Source: Deltaproteobacteria bacterium (GTDB lineage: Bacteria; Myxococcota_A; UBA9042; DTJE01). From it: DNA of 13,242 bases. Shown piece by piece: positions 1 through 9,300 of this stretch. The stretch covers positions 1-13,242 of the forward strand of contig JADHTP010000062.1 of NCBI GenBank assembly GCA_016784945.1, in the 5' to 3' direction. The translations under genes and the position numbers were made by a program. The notes beneath the pieces were generated by a model, which saw only the letters and a list, made by a program, of their open reading frames with translations, searched no databases and was not told where the DNA came from. Position 1 is the stretch's first letter. Every line of letters begins with the position of its first letter.

Positions 1-3000
1 TGAGCTACCTGGCGGGCATGCTGGCGCCGGACATCGACCATGACGGCGTGCCTCCCCTGGACGCCATCTCCGGCGGCTTCCCGATCCTTGCGCACAGGGG
101 TAACGTTGTGGACGTGAGCAAGCCGTGTACAACGGCCGCTGACTGCAACGACAACAATCCCTGTACCGACGACTCCTGCTCAACGACCACCGGTTGCCGG
201 TTCGACTACAACACCGACCAGTGTGACGACGGCAACGCCCTGACCGACAACGATACCTGTACTATGGGACAATGCGTGGGCACGATCGCCGACTGCGACC
301 CGTACTGGCAGGTGGGCGACCTGCTCCGCGTGGACACCCTGGACCTGGGTACCAGTGGACACCCGGGACAGGGCCTTGACGTGGACGGCAACGCCGCCAC
401 CTGTTCGCCCGCAGGCAGTTGCTCCGTCGGTATCGACAATCAGGTGAGCGCCCTGTACGACTATCCCGGCGTGAACCTGGCCCAGGAGATCCAGAACGTC
501 ATGGGCGCTTTGGACAGTGACTCCCTGGTGGTGGACTTCAGGAACCTGGACTCGGACGGCAAGGCGTTCACCCTGTACCTATACCAGGGTGCCAAGGCGG
601 TCCCGGGTTGCGATCCTGATATCCAGACCTGCCTGTGGAACCTGCCAAGGTCGAACTTCGACGACCTGTGCAATCCGCTGGTCGGCATCGACAACGCGGT
701 GGTCCTGAACGGCGCCTTCACGGCGGGTGGACCCGGAACCGACGTGTCGGTGGATGTGGGCCCGACAGGTTCAAAGACCACGGTCACGCTCTACGACTTC
801 CAGGTTGCGGGCACGCTGACCTACGGCAGCCCCATCCTCGAATTCGACGGCCTGTTCGGTGCTGCCGTTCGTAGCGCGGATCTCCCGGGTTGGCTGGATG
901 CGGCCATTCCTGGTCCTGGTACAACGGTGGTGATCACCAACCCGATCACGCTGACCAAGGACGATATCCTGACCATCATCCAGAACTTCCTGCCCGCGGA
1001 TATCGACACGGACGGTGACGGGACCGTGGACGCCATCACCATGGGTGGGCCCATCTCGGCCGATGACGCCAATGCCCCGCAGGCCTGTGGTGACACGTTC
1101 TGCAACCCGATCACCGAGAATCCGTGCATCTGTCCCGTGGACTGTCCCGGACTGTGCGATTGTGGCGACGGTACCTGTGGCGCCGGCGAGGACGAGTGCA
1201 ACTGCGCCGCCGACTGCAAGGACCTGACGGCGTGGACCTGCGACGCTTCCTGGTGGAACGACGGGGTCTGCGACTGCAACTGTGGCATCTGGGAGTCCTG
1301 CGACTGCGTGTTCGGCAGTTGTGGCGGACCGGGGAACTGCTGTGACGCGGTGCATGGCGCCGGTTGCGACATGACCCAGATCCAGACCTGCGTCTGTGCC
1401 AGCGACCCGTACTGCTGCAACGTGGAATGGGACGCCAACTGCGTGGCCAATGTTGAAACCCTGGGCTGCGGCCTGTGTGGACCCACTCCGGTGTGCGGCG
1501 ACGGAAGCTGTACCGCCGGCGAAGATGCCTGCGGTTGTCCCCAGGACTGCTGGGACTCCACGGGCTGGACCTGCGCCTACAGCTGGTTCGGTGACGGGAC
1601 CTGTGACTGCAACTGCGGCGTTGCGGACTTCTGTGACTGCAACCCGGGCGAATGTGGATTCTGCGGTGACGGCACCTGCGGCGCCGGCGAAAACCAGTGC
1701 AACTGCGCCGCCGACTGCTGGAGCCCGGTGGGCTGGTTCTGTGACACGGTCCGTTGGGGCGACGGCATCTGTGACTGCGCCTGTGGCCAGGTCGATGCGT
1801 GCGACTGCACTCTGGGCGGCTGCGGCGAGGTCTGTGGTGACGGCACCTGCGAGTTCCTCGAGGATGCCAACAACTGCTGCGAGGATTGCGGCAACTGCGC
1901 CATGATGGGCTGCGCCTCGGTCTGTCAGTGCGACCCGAGCTGCTGCGAGGCCTGGACACCGGACTGTCAGGTTCAGTGCAATGGCACATCCTGTGGAGAT
2001 GCCACCTGTCAGCCCTGCGAGGACGCGACATCCTGTCCGTTCGATTGCCAGGACCAGTGTGGCAACGGCCTGTGCCAGCCCGGGTTCGGCGAGGACCACT
2101 GCAACTGCGTGGCGGACTGCTGGGACAGCACCGGTTGGACTTGCGACGTTTCGAGGTGGGCGGACGGTGTCTGCGATTGTCCGGGCGCTTCCGGCTGCAC
2201 GCTGCCCGACCTGTGCGATTGCGGTCCGGGTGACTGCGCCATCGTGTGCGGCGACGGCTACTGCGACCCGACGGCTGAGGACACCACGAACTGCGTGGCG
2301 GACTGCGGCTCGGCCTGCGGAGACGGCGTCTGCAACGGCACGGAGGACTCGACCACCTGCTGCGACGATTGTCCGTGTCCCGCCGGCGAGTACTGCTGCC
2401 AGGACAACTGCGAGGTCATCCCCTGCTACAACGCCGGCACGGGTGAAACCTGCACGCCGGGGACGGAGATCTGCATCAGCGACCAGTGCAACGCGCCGGT
2501 CACCAGCTGCGGTGGCAACATCAATTGCGCCATCGATGCCCTGAACCAGACGCCCCAGGGCGACTTCATGGCCTGCCTGGACCTGTCGAATGTCGACCTG
2601 GTGCAGCTCATGGTGTGCATCCTGGGCGCCTGCCCGGACCTCACCACCAACCCGGACCTCGACTGCGTCATCTGTGCCATGGACGTGACCTGCGCAACGC
2701 AGTACGACGCCTGCGTGGGCTGTCTGCCCGATTGCACCGGCAAGGTGTGCGGCAACGGCGGCTGCGACCTGGTGGGGAATGACCACTGCGGCACCTGCGG
2801 CGCCGGCGAGTCCTGCCTGCCCAACGGCACCTGCTCGGCCTGCACGCCGGACTGCACCGGCAAGGAGTGCGGACCCGACGGGTGCGGCGGGGAGTGCGGA
2901 CTGCCGGGTTGCCAGACGGACTGGTACTGCAATGCCACCTTCGCCTGCGAAAAGGGTTGCACGGCGGTGATGGACTGCACGGGCACCTGCTACACCAACT

Positions 3001-3206
3001 GGGCCCTGGACCCGCTGAACTTCGACCTCACCGGTTGCCTCGCGGCCTGTGACGCGGACGCGGCGCCCGAGGCCGTCACCTACCGCGACTGCATCATCGG
3101 TGCCTGCCCGCCGCCGCTCAGCCTGACGCCGGCCTGCATCACAACCGCGAGCACACCGCCGGGCGGCGCCTGCTCGACCCAGGCCCTGGCGTGCCCGGAC
3201 ATCTGA
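1..3206 (+). CDS. Giant cysteine-rich secreted/surface protein, 5' end missing
   Basis: The frame is open from base 3 and ends at TGA 3204-3206. The ATG at 18 falls inside a domain, so the true start lies upstream of the window. Numbering from that ATG gives 1062 residues. Order of parts: tail of a domain copy (up to about residue 27, containing PDIDHDG); a CTDD-type cysteine module (33-89, NDNNPCTDDSC); a domain of about 260 residues (93-350) ending in PDIDTDGDG-like Asp-rich sequence; then residues 357-1062, very rich in Cys (about 134 by hand count). That stretch holds CGDGxC units, four Trp-centred LNR-like repeats, a CC...DPYCC...WDANC module (440-487), two GKxCGxxGC units (905-960) and two looser Cys modules at the end. 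There is no sorting signal or membrane segment at the C terminus. Disulfide-rich extracellular protein is an inference; the function is unknown. It may be co-transcribed with the lipoprotein gene 89 bp downstream. Confidence 0.9.
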   Translation, partial: SYLAGMLAPDIDHDGVPPLDAISGGFPILAHRGNVVDVSKPCTTAADCNDNNPCTDDSCSTTTGCRFDYNTDQCDDGNALTDNDTCTMGQCVGTIADCDPYWQVGDLLRVDTLDLGTSGHPGQGLDVDGNAATCSPAGSCSVGIDNQVSALYDYPGVNLAQEIQNVMGALDSDSLVVDFRNLDSDGKAFTLYLYQGAKAVPGCDPDIQTCLWNLPRSNFDDLCNPLVGIDNAVVLNGAFTAGGPGTDVSVDVGPTGSKTTVTLYDFQVAGTLTYGSPILEFDGLFGAAVRSADLPGWLDAAIPGPGTTVVITNPITLTKDDILTIIQNFLPADIDTDGDGTVDAITMGGPISADDANAPQACGDTFCNPITENPCICPVDCPGLCDCGDGTCGAGEDECNCAADCKDLTAWTCDASWWNDGVCDCNCGIWESCDCVFGSCGGPGNCCDAVHGAGCDMTQIQTCVCASDPYCCNVEWDANCVANVETLGCGLCGPTPVCGDGSCTAGEDACGCPQDCWDSTGWTCAYSWFGDGTCDCNCGVADFCDCNPGECGFCGDGTCGAGENQCNCAADCWSPVGWFCDTVRWGDGICDCACGQVDACDCTLGGCGEVCGDGTCEFLEDANNCCEDCGNCAMMGCASVCQCDPSCCEAWTPDCQVQCNGTSCGDATCQPCEDATSCPFDCQDQCGNGLCQPGFGEDHCNCVADCWDSTGWTCDVSRWADGVCDCPGASGCTLPDLCDCGPGDCAIVCGDGYCDPTAEDTTNCVADCGSACGDGVCNGTEDSTTCCDDCPCPAGEYCCQDNCEVIPCYNAGTGETCTPGTEICISDQCNAPVTSCGGNINCAIDALNQTPQGDFMACLDLSNVDLVQLMVCILGACPDLTTNPDLDCVICAMDVTCATQYDACVGCLPDCTGKVCGNGGCDLVGNDHCGTCGAGESCLPNGTCSACTPDCTGKECGPDGCGGECGLPGCQTDWYCNATFACEKGCTAVMDCTGTCYTNWALDPLNFDLTGCLAACDADAAPEAVTYRDCIIGACPPPLSLTPACITTASTPPGGACSTQALACPDI
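114..1067 (+). other. CTDD-like module plus ~260-residue domain, copy in the first protein
   Basis: A cysteine module (residues 33-89) is followed directly by a domain (93-350) that also occurs at the end of the next gene's product. Shared landmarks in order: CDDG...C..GQC.G before the domain, then LR+D.L.LG, GHPGQGLDVD, TC.PAG, C..GIDN, a strand with F..xxDGxxF, C......C, DxxCNP, NGxxTAGGxG, TVTL, ALxGTxT, and PADIDTDGDG at the end. The beta-strand-like alternation and the terminal Asp-rich loop suggest an extracellular, possibly calcium-stabilised domain. I do not know a family name for it. The first ~30 visible residues of this protein look like the tail of another copy. Confidence 0.75.
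1161..2246 (+). repeat. Four Trp-centred Cys-rich (LNR-like) protein repeats
   Basis: Four related units of about 55-63 residues lie at nt 1161-1325, 1494-1661, 1662-1832 and 2058-2246. Each starts with CGDGxC or CGNGLC, continues with an xCxCxxDCW/K stretch, then W.C...W..DG.CDC.CG and a CDC....CG ending. The segment W-x-DG-x-C-DC resembles the Lin-12/Notch repeat pattern (W-GDG-x-CD), which binds calcium in eukaryotic proteins. Here this is resemblance only. Units 2 and 3 are directly adjacent. A CC/WD-type module separates units 1 and 2, and shorter CGDGxC units flank unit 4. Confidence 0.75.
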
Positions 3207-3216
3207 TCCGGGGCAC
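3191..3216 (+). terminator. Hairpin over the stop codon of the first gene, terminator-like
   Basis: GTGCCCGGA (3191-3199) and TCCGGGGCAC (3207-3216) are complementary apart from one bulged G, with a 7-nt loop that contains the TGA stop. The stem is strong and GC-rich, but no T tract follows, so an efficient intrinsic terminator is doubtful. It could attenuate read-through into the next gene or be chance in GC-rich DNA. Confidence 0.3.
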
Positions 3217-3247
3217 GTCCGGCCTGTCGTCTCCGACCGGAATTCGG

Positions 3248-3253
3248 TACAAT
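3248..3253 (+). promoter_or_regulatory. Possible -10 box (TACAAT) upstream of the lipoprotein gene
   Basis: TACAAT in the 89-bp gap differs from the sigma-70 -10 consensus at one base and lies in the only AT-richer spot of the gap, 42 nt before the ATG. No convincing -35 element is seen 16-18 nt upstream, so this is a weak candidate. Confidence 0.2.
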
Positions 3254-3280
3254 CTGTGGGGTTTGGAACCACTGTCGGAC

Positions 3281-3287
3281 AGAGGAA
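3281..3287 (+). promoter_or_regulatory. Ribosome binding site deciding the lipoprotein start
   Basis: AGAGGAA lies 8 nt before the ATG at 3296. This spacing, together with the signal peptide that begins exactly there, fixes the start 35 codons inside the longest open frame. Confidence 0.6.
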
Positions 3288-3295
3288 ATCTGAGT

Positions 3296-3382
3296 ATGAA
3301 GTACCGTCGTAACCAATCCGGATCACGCCTGAACCTGTACGCCCTGCTGCCGGCAATGGCCCTGTTGCTGGCCGTTTCCTGC
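3296..3382 (+). other. Lipoprotein signal peptide and lipobox
   Basis: Residues 1-29 of the large repeat protein: positively charged n-region with several Arg/Lys, hydrophobic run ALLPAMALLLAV, then AVSC. The -3 residue is Ala rather than the usual Leu, but Leu sits at -4 and the context is otherwise typical of signal peptidase II substrates. Gly/Ser follows the Cys. Confidence 0.8.
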
Positions 3383-6300
3383 GGTGGCAGTGGTGGTACG
3401 GCCGAGGACAGCGCCACCGATCCCGGCCCTCATGACACCCCGGATTATGGCAGGGACGCCCTGGACGGGGACGTCACGGACACCCAGGAAACGGAACCTG
3501 AACCCTGCATCACCTATTACAAGGACACCGACGAGGACGGGTTCGGAACCGAGGATTTCCAGTGCCTCCTGGCGCCCCAGGCCCCTTACACGGCAACCCA
3601 GTCCGGAGACTGCGACGACGCCGACGGGGACGTGTTCCCGGGAAGGGCCGAGGACTGCCAGACCGACTGGGACGACAACTGCAACGAGCAGGTCAACGAG
3701 CAGGACGCCCTGAACTGCATCGGTTTCTTCGCGGACGTGGACGAGGACGGCTTCTATCCCGACGGGGCCGTTTCCCAGTGCTGGTGCCTGCCGGTGACCG
3801 GGTTCTCCGGGGAGTTTCCCGGGGACTGCGATGATACGAAGGCCTACATCTACCCGGGTCGGGATGAAGACTGCGACACGGACTGGGACGACAACTGCAA
3901 CGACGAAACGAACGAGCAGGATGCCCTGGGCTGCGTCATCTTTTTCGAGGACCAGGACGAGGACGGTTTCTATCCCGACGGGGCCCAGTCCCAGTGCTGG
4001 TGCCTGTCCGTCACGGGGATCACCGGCGAAGTCCCGGGGGACTGCGATGACCAGACCCCGGACGTCAATCCCGAGGGGATGGAGACCTGCAACGGCCTGG
4101 ACGACGATTGCGACGGGGACACCGACGCGGACCTGTGCCCCATGATCACCTATTACTGTGACGGGGACGAGGACCTGCACTTCTCGCAGGTGTTCACGGG
4201 GGCCTGCGACGAATGGAACTGCATGCCGCAGGGATGCCAGGATACGCCCGGCGACGATTGCGCCGACGGGGAGGCCCTGGTCCATCCGGACATGGAAGAA
4301 TCCTGCAACGGCATGGACGACAACTGTGCCGGCGGGGCGGATGAAGGGGATGTGTGCCCGGTCCTCAAGTACCACTGCGACCTCGACGACGACCAGCATG
4401 TTTCCCAGTCCCCTTCCGGTTCCTGCGCGATCTTCGGATGCGTGCCCGACGGGTGCGCCGTGGACCCCGGGGGTGACTGCAACGACAAGAACGCCCTGAT
4501 CCATCCCGACGCGGCGGAAGAGTGCAACGGGATCGACGACAACTGTTCCCAGGGAGCCGACGAGGAAAACACCTGTCCCACCCTGAATTACTATTGCGAC
4601 AAGGACGCGGATCACCACCTGTCGTCCACCCCCACCGGGACTTGCAGCGCCTTCGAGTGCGTCCCCATGGACTGCGAAGTGACCCCGGGCGGCGACTGCA
4701 ACGACAATGCCCTGGATATCAACCCCGATATCCCCGAGGTCTGCAACGGGATCGACGACGACTGCATGGCCGGGCCGGACGACGGTGGCATCTGCCCCAC
4801 GATCGCCTACTACTGCGACGGTGATGATGATGGTTACCCCTCCACCAGCCAGTCGGGCACCTGCGCGTCTTTCTATTGCGTGCCCGAGAACTGTTCCGAG
4901 GTGGTGGGAACGGACTGCAACGACAACGCACCCCATGTCAATCCCGGCATCCCCGAGACGTGCAACGGAATCGATGACGACTGCCAGCTGGGCGTGGATG
5001 ACACCAACGCCTGTCCCACCCTGGCCTACTTCTGCGATCTGGACGACGATGGTCACCTCTCCCTGGCCGTTTCCGGCACCTGCGACACGTTCCAGTGCCT
5101 GCCCCAGGACTGCCTGCTGGCCGCCGGCGAAGACTGCAACGACAAGAAGGCCCAGGTGAATCCGGAAATGGCCGAAACCTGCAACGGCGTGGACGACAAC
5201 TGTATCGATGGCGCGGACGAAGGAGGGGTCTGTCCCATCCAGGACTACTTCTGCGACACGGATCAGGACGGGCACGTGGCCAGCACCATCACGGGAACCT
5301 GCTCCACATTCGACTGCCTGCCCGAGGGCTGCCAGCTGGAACCCGGCATGGACTGCATCGACACCAATGCCGCGGTGAACCCCGACGCCCTGGAAGTGTG
5401 CAACGGCCTGGACGACGACTGCAAGGACGGCGCCGACGCCGGGACCTGTCCCGAAATACCCTATTATTGTGACAAGGATATCGACGGGTACGAGTCACTG
5501 ACCCCGTCGGGTTTGTGCAGCTCCTTCAACTGCGTTCCGCCCGACTGTCACGACGTGGCAGGCGACGACTGCAACGACAACAACGTCCTGGTGAATCCGG
5601 GAGTCGAGGAAACCTGCAACGGCATGGACGACGACTGTTCCGGGGAGGTCGATGACGGGGATGCCTGCCCGCTGGACATCTACTACTGCGACGAGGACAG
5701 CGACGGGTTCTTCTCGTTGACGGCATCCGGTTCCTGCAGTGCCTTTGAATGCACGCCGGCCGAATGCCAGGCCCTTGCCGGGGAAGACTGCAACGACAAC
5801 AACGGGGCGGTGAATCCCCTGGCAGCGGAAATATGCAACGGGATCGACGACAACTGCAAGGACGGCGTCGATGAAAACGACCTCTGCATCGAAACGACCT
5901 ACTACTGTGACGTGGACGACGACGGCTTCACCTCCACGGAAGTATCGGGCATCTGCGGCGGCTTCAGCTGCCTGCCCCAGGCCTGCGAGGTCGACCCGGG
6001 GACCGACTGCAACGACAGCAGGCCCCTGGTGAACCCGGACGCCACCGAGGACTGCGACACGGCATACGACGACGACTGCGACGGTATGGTCAACGATGTT
6101 GACGGCCTGAACTGCCAGGACTGGTTCGAGGACCAGGACGACGACGGCTTCCATGCCGATGGGGCGCCGTCCCAGTGCCGTTGCGGCCCGGGTGACGGAT
6201 ACATCACCCAGACGCCGGGCGATTGCGACGATGGGGAAGCCACGGTTCACGAAGGAGCCTTGGAGATCTGCGACGGACTGGACAACGATTGCGACGATGC

Positions 6301-9300
6301 CACGGACGAAGACGACATCTGCACCACCACCACGTACTACTGCGACCTGGATACGGACCTCCACGTGGCCGTCGCGGCCAGTGGCGCCTGCAACACGCCC
6401 GACTGCGTGCCCGAGGGGTGCGAAACGGCACCTGGTGACGATTGTGACGACGACAACCCGTCGGTCAATCCCAATGCGGCGGAAGATTGCGACACGGCTT
6501 TCGACGACGACTGCAACGGGTTGTCCGACGAAGAGGACGCGCTGCACTGCACGGTGTTCCACCGGGACCTGGATGAGGACGGTTTCGGTCACCTGACCGA
6601 CACGAAATGCCTGTGCCAGGCCACGCACCTGTACGCCGTTTCCCCGGACGGGGCCACGGACTGCAACGACAACAATCTGAACATCCATCCCCTGGCAAAC
6701 GAAGCCTGCAACGGGATGGACGACAACTGCGACGGACAGACCGACGAGGGCTTTGTCTGTCCCTTCGTGACCTACTACTGTGACCTTGACGAAGACGGTT
6801 ACGAATCCGAATTCCTTTCCGGGGTCTGCAGCGCCTATAACTGCGTTCCCGCCGGCTGCAGCACCCAGACGGGCGACGACTGCAACGACAACAATCCGCT
6901 GCTCAACCCGGGAGTCGACGAACAGTGCAACGGGTTCGACGACAACTGCAACGGCGCTATCGACGAGGACGACATCTGTCCACCGGTTCCCTTCCATTGC
7001 GACCTGGACGGGGACGGCTGGGTATCGTCCACGCTCACGGGCACCTGCCAGACTTTCGACTGCATACCGGTGGGCTGCCAGGCCGAGGCAGGACTGGACT
7101 GCCTGGACAATGAAGCCGACATCCATCCGGAGGCTGCGGAAACCTGCAACGGGGTCGATGAAAACTGCTCCGGTGAAATCGACGAAGGGGGCGTCTGTCC
7201 CGAAACGCTCTTCTACTGCGACAAGGACGGGGACATGTTCGTCGCCCAGGAGGTCACCGGTTCCTGCCAGTTCTTCCAGTGCATCCCCGTCGGGTGCATG
7301 GACAGCCCCGGGGACGACTGCAACGACAACAACCCCGATGCCAATCCCCTGGAAGACGAAGCCTGCAACGGGATGGACGACAACTGCGACGGACAGACCG
7401 ACGAGGGATTCATTTGCCCCTTCGTGACCTACTATTGCGACCATGACGAGGACGGGCATCACTCGGACTTCCTGTCCGGGGTGTGCAACACCTACAACTG
7501 CATGCCGCCGGGGTGCCAGCTCTTCAAGGGCGACGACTGCAACGACAACGACCAGACCATCCATGCCGGTGCGGAAGAGATCTGCAACGGGATCGACGAC
7601 AACTGCGCCGAGGGCGTGGACGAAGGGGATGTATGCCCGCCGGTCCCCTTCCACTGCGACCTGGACGGGGACGGATGGCTGTCCCAGGATGTGTCCGGGA
7701 TCTGCAACGCCTTCGAGTGCATTCCCTTCGGGTGTGAAGGCGCCCCCGGGCCGGACTGCAACGATAACGACGACGGGATCCACCCCGACGCCGTGGAGAC
7801 CTGCGACGGCGTGGACGAAAACTGCCAGGGTGAGATCGACGAAGGCGACATCTGCCCCGAGATCTTCTACTACTGCGACCAGGATGGGGACCTTCACATC
7901 GCCGAAGACGTTTCCGGGTCCTGCAAGGCCTTCCAGTGCGTGCCCCTTGGCTGCCAGGACACCACGGGCGACGACTGCAACGACAACAACACCCAGATCC
8001 ATCCCCAGTTCCCGGAAGCCTGCAACGGAATCGACGACAACTGCGAAGGCCAGGTGGACGAGGACGGAATCTGTCCCCCGGTACCGTTCTACTGCGACAA
8101 CGACGGCGACCAGCACGTGGCCACCCAGGAAACGGGCATCTGTGCGGCGTTCCAGTGCATTCCCGTGGACTGCCAGGGCAATCCCGGCGGGGACTGCAAC
8201 GACAACGTCCCTGAGATCAACCCTGACATCACCGAGACCTGCAACGGAATCGACGATGACTGCACGGGTGTCATCGACGACGACGCGGGCTGTCCCCTGC
8301 TCGAGTTCTATTGCGACATGGATGGCGACCTGTACGTTTCCCTGGCGATTTCCGACACCTGCCAGACCTACCTGTGCATGCCGCCGTACTGCTACGACAC
8401 GCCGGGCCCCGACTGCAACGACGAGGATCCCTGGGCCCACCCCGGGGCCAAGGAACTCTGCAACGGCGTCGACGAGGACTGCGACGGTACCATCGACAAC
8501 CACACCTGCACCATCGACGGCCTGTGCTGGGAGGCCCTGCAACCCAATCCGACCGATGGCTGCCTCCTGTGCGATCCCGACGTCAATCCCACGGGATGGA
8601 CCGACTACAACGGCGCCGCCTGCGACGACGGGTACGAGGCCACGGTGAACGATATCTGCCTAGACGGGGTCTGCGCCGGGGAACTCGCGCCCTGTTTCGA
8701 CGGGCTGCCGTTCCATGACGCGCTGCGGATCCAGTCGCTCCTGTTGGGGGATGACGGGAACCCGGGCCAGGGCCTGAACATCGACGATGACCTGTCCACC
8801 TGCATGCCCGCCGGCACCTACAGCGACGGATCCCCCATCTGCTCGGAGGGTATCGACAACAAGTTCGCGCTGGTGGACATCCTGGTCAACAGCGAGTTGC
8901 CCAAGGCATTCGAAAGCGGAACGATCCACATCATCATGGAATTCCAGGACTGGTCCGCCGACGGGAGTCCCTTCGTCCTGGCAATGCACAACGGACGACT
9001 GGAACCGCCCGAATCCACGTGTGACTTCACGCAGCCGGGATGCGAATTCATCGTTGCCATCGACAGTTTCGACGCCCAGTGCAACCCGTCCATCCTGCTG
9101 AGCAACGCGACCATCAATGGAACGCAGCTGACGGCGGGAGGCTCGGGACACCAGATCGTTCTGGAAATGCCGCTTATCGGGGACACGGTGGTCACACTGA
9201 CCATCCAGATGGCCCGCCTGGAAGGCACGGTGACCATTGACGGTTCCTCGATTACGGCCTTTTCGGGCATCCTGGCCGGCGCCTTCAGCAAGGACGAGTT

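Larger units (their letters stand above)
3509..8512 (+). repeat. 23 tandem coding repeats of ~219 bp (69-75 residues each)
   Basis: Unit starts include 3509, 3719, 3935, 4142, then near-regular 219-bp steps; units 12-16 begin at 5891, 6116, 6326, 6551 and 6764, and unit 23 ends at 8512. The common (A) unit reads roughly YYCDxDxDGxxS..SGxC..F.CxPxxC....G.DCNDN....NP...E.CNGxDDxC.G..DE...CP and has eight Cys. A second (B) flavour lacks the YYC cysteine, has SQCWC-like pairs and six Cys. In several units (4, 5, 6, 14, 18, 21, 22, 23) the Gly after DxDxD is Leu, Gln, His or Met. The repeats are clearly diverged at DNA level apart from units 15-21. Binding of Ca or Cu is family-based inference. 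Confidence 0.93.

Noticed and set aside
18..20. ATG at 18 as start of the first gene
   Set aside because: It is inside a domain tail, there is no signal peptide after it, and the frame stays open to the window edge.
3235..3247. Near-palindrome around GAATTC in the 89-bp gap
   Set aside because: Short and imperfect. It could be an operator, but nothing else supports it.
3191..3295. Start of the lipoprotein at 3191
   Set aside because: It would overlap the previous gene and bury the signal peptide behind 35 residues. The RBS at 3281-3287 points to 3296.
771..3356. 861-codon open frame on the minus strand
   Set aside because: Antisense of the Cys-rich gene. Low-complexity Ala/Val/Gly/Arg product with no recognisable motif. 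It would leave the clear plus-strand modules unexplained.
3323..5275. 650-codon open frame on the minus strand
   Set aside because: Same type of shadow over the first units of the array.
3509..8512. Regular DNA periodicity as a CRISPR or satellite-type array
   Set aside because: The period is a whole number of codons (219 bp), variation is mostly at third positions, and conserved residues are kept. It is coding repetition.
5495..8542. 1015-codon open frame on the minus strand
   Set aside because: It lies exactly over the 23-unit array and mirrors its period. Its product is a Val/Ala-rich periodic string made by the antisense of GAC/TGC/AAC-rich codons. It has no RBS or domain.
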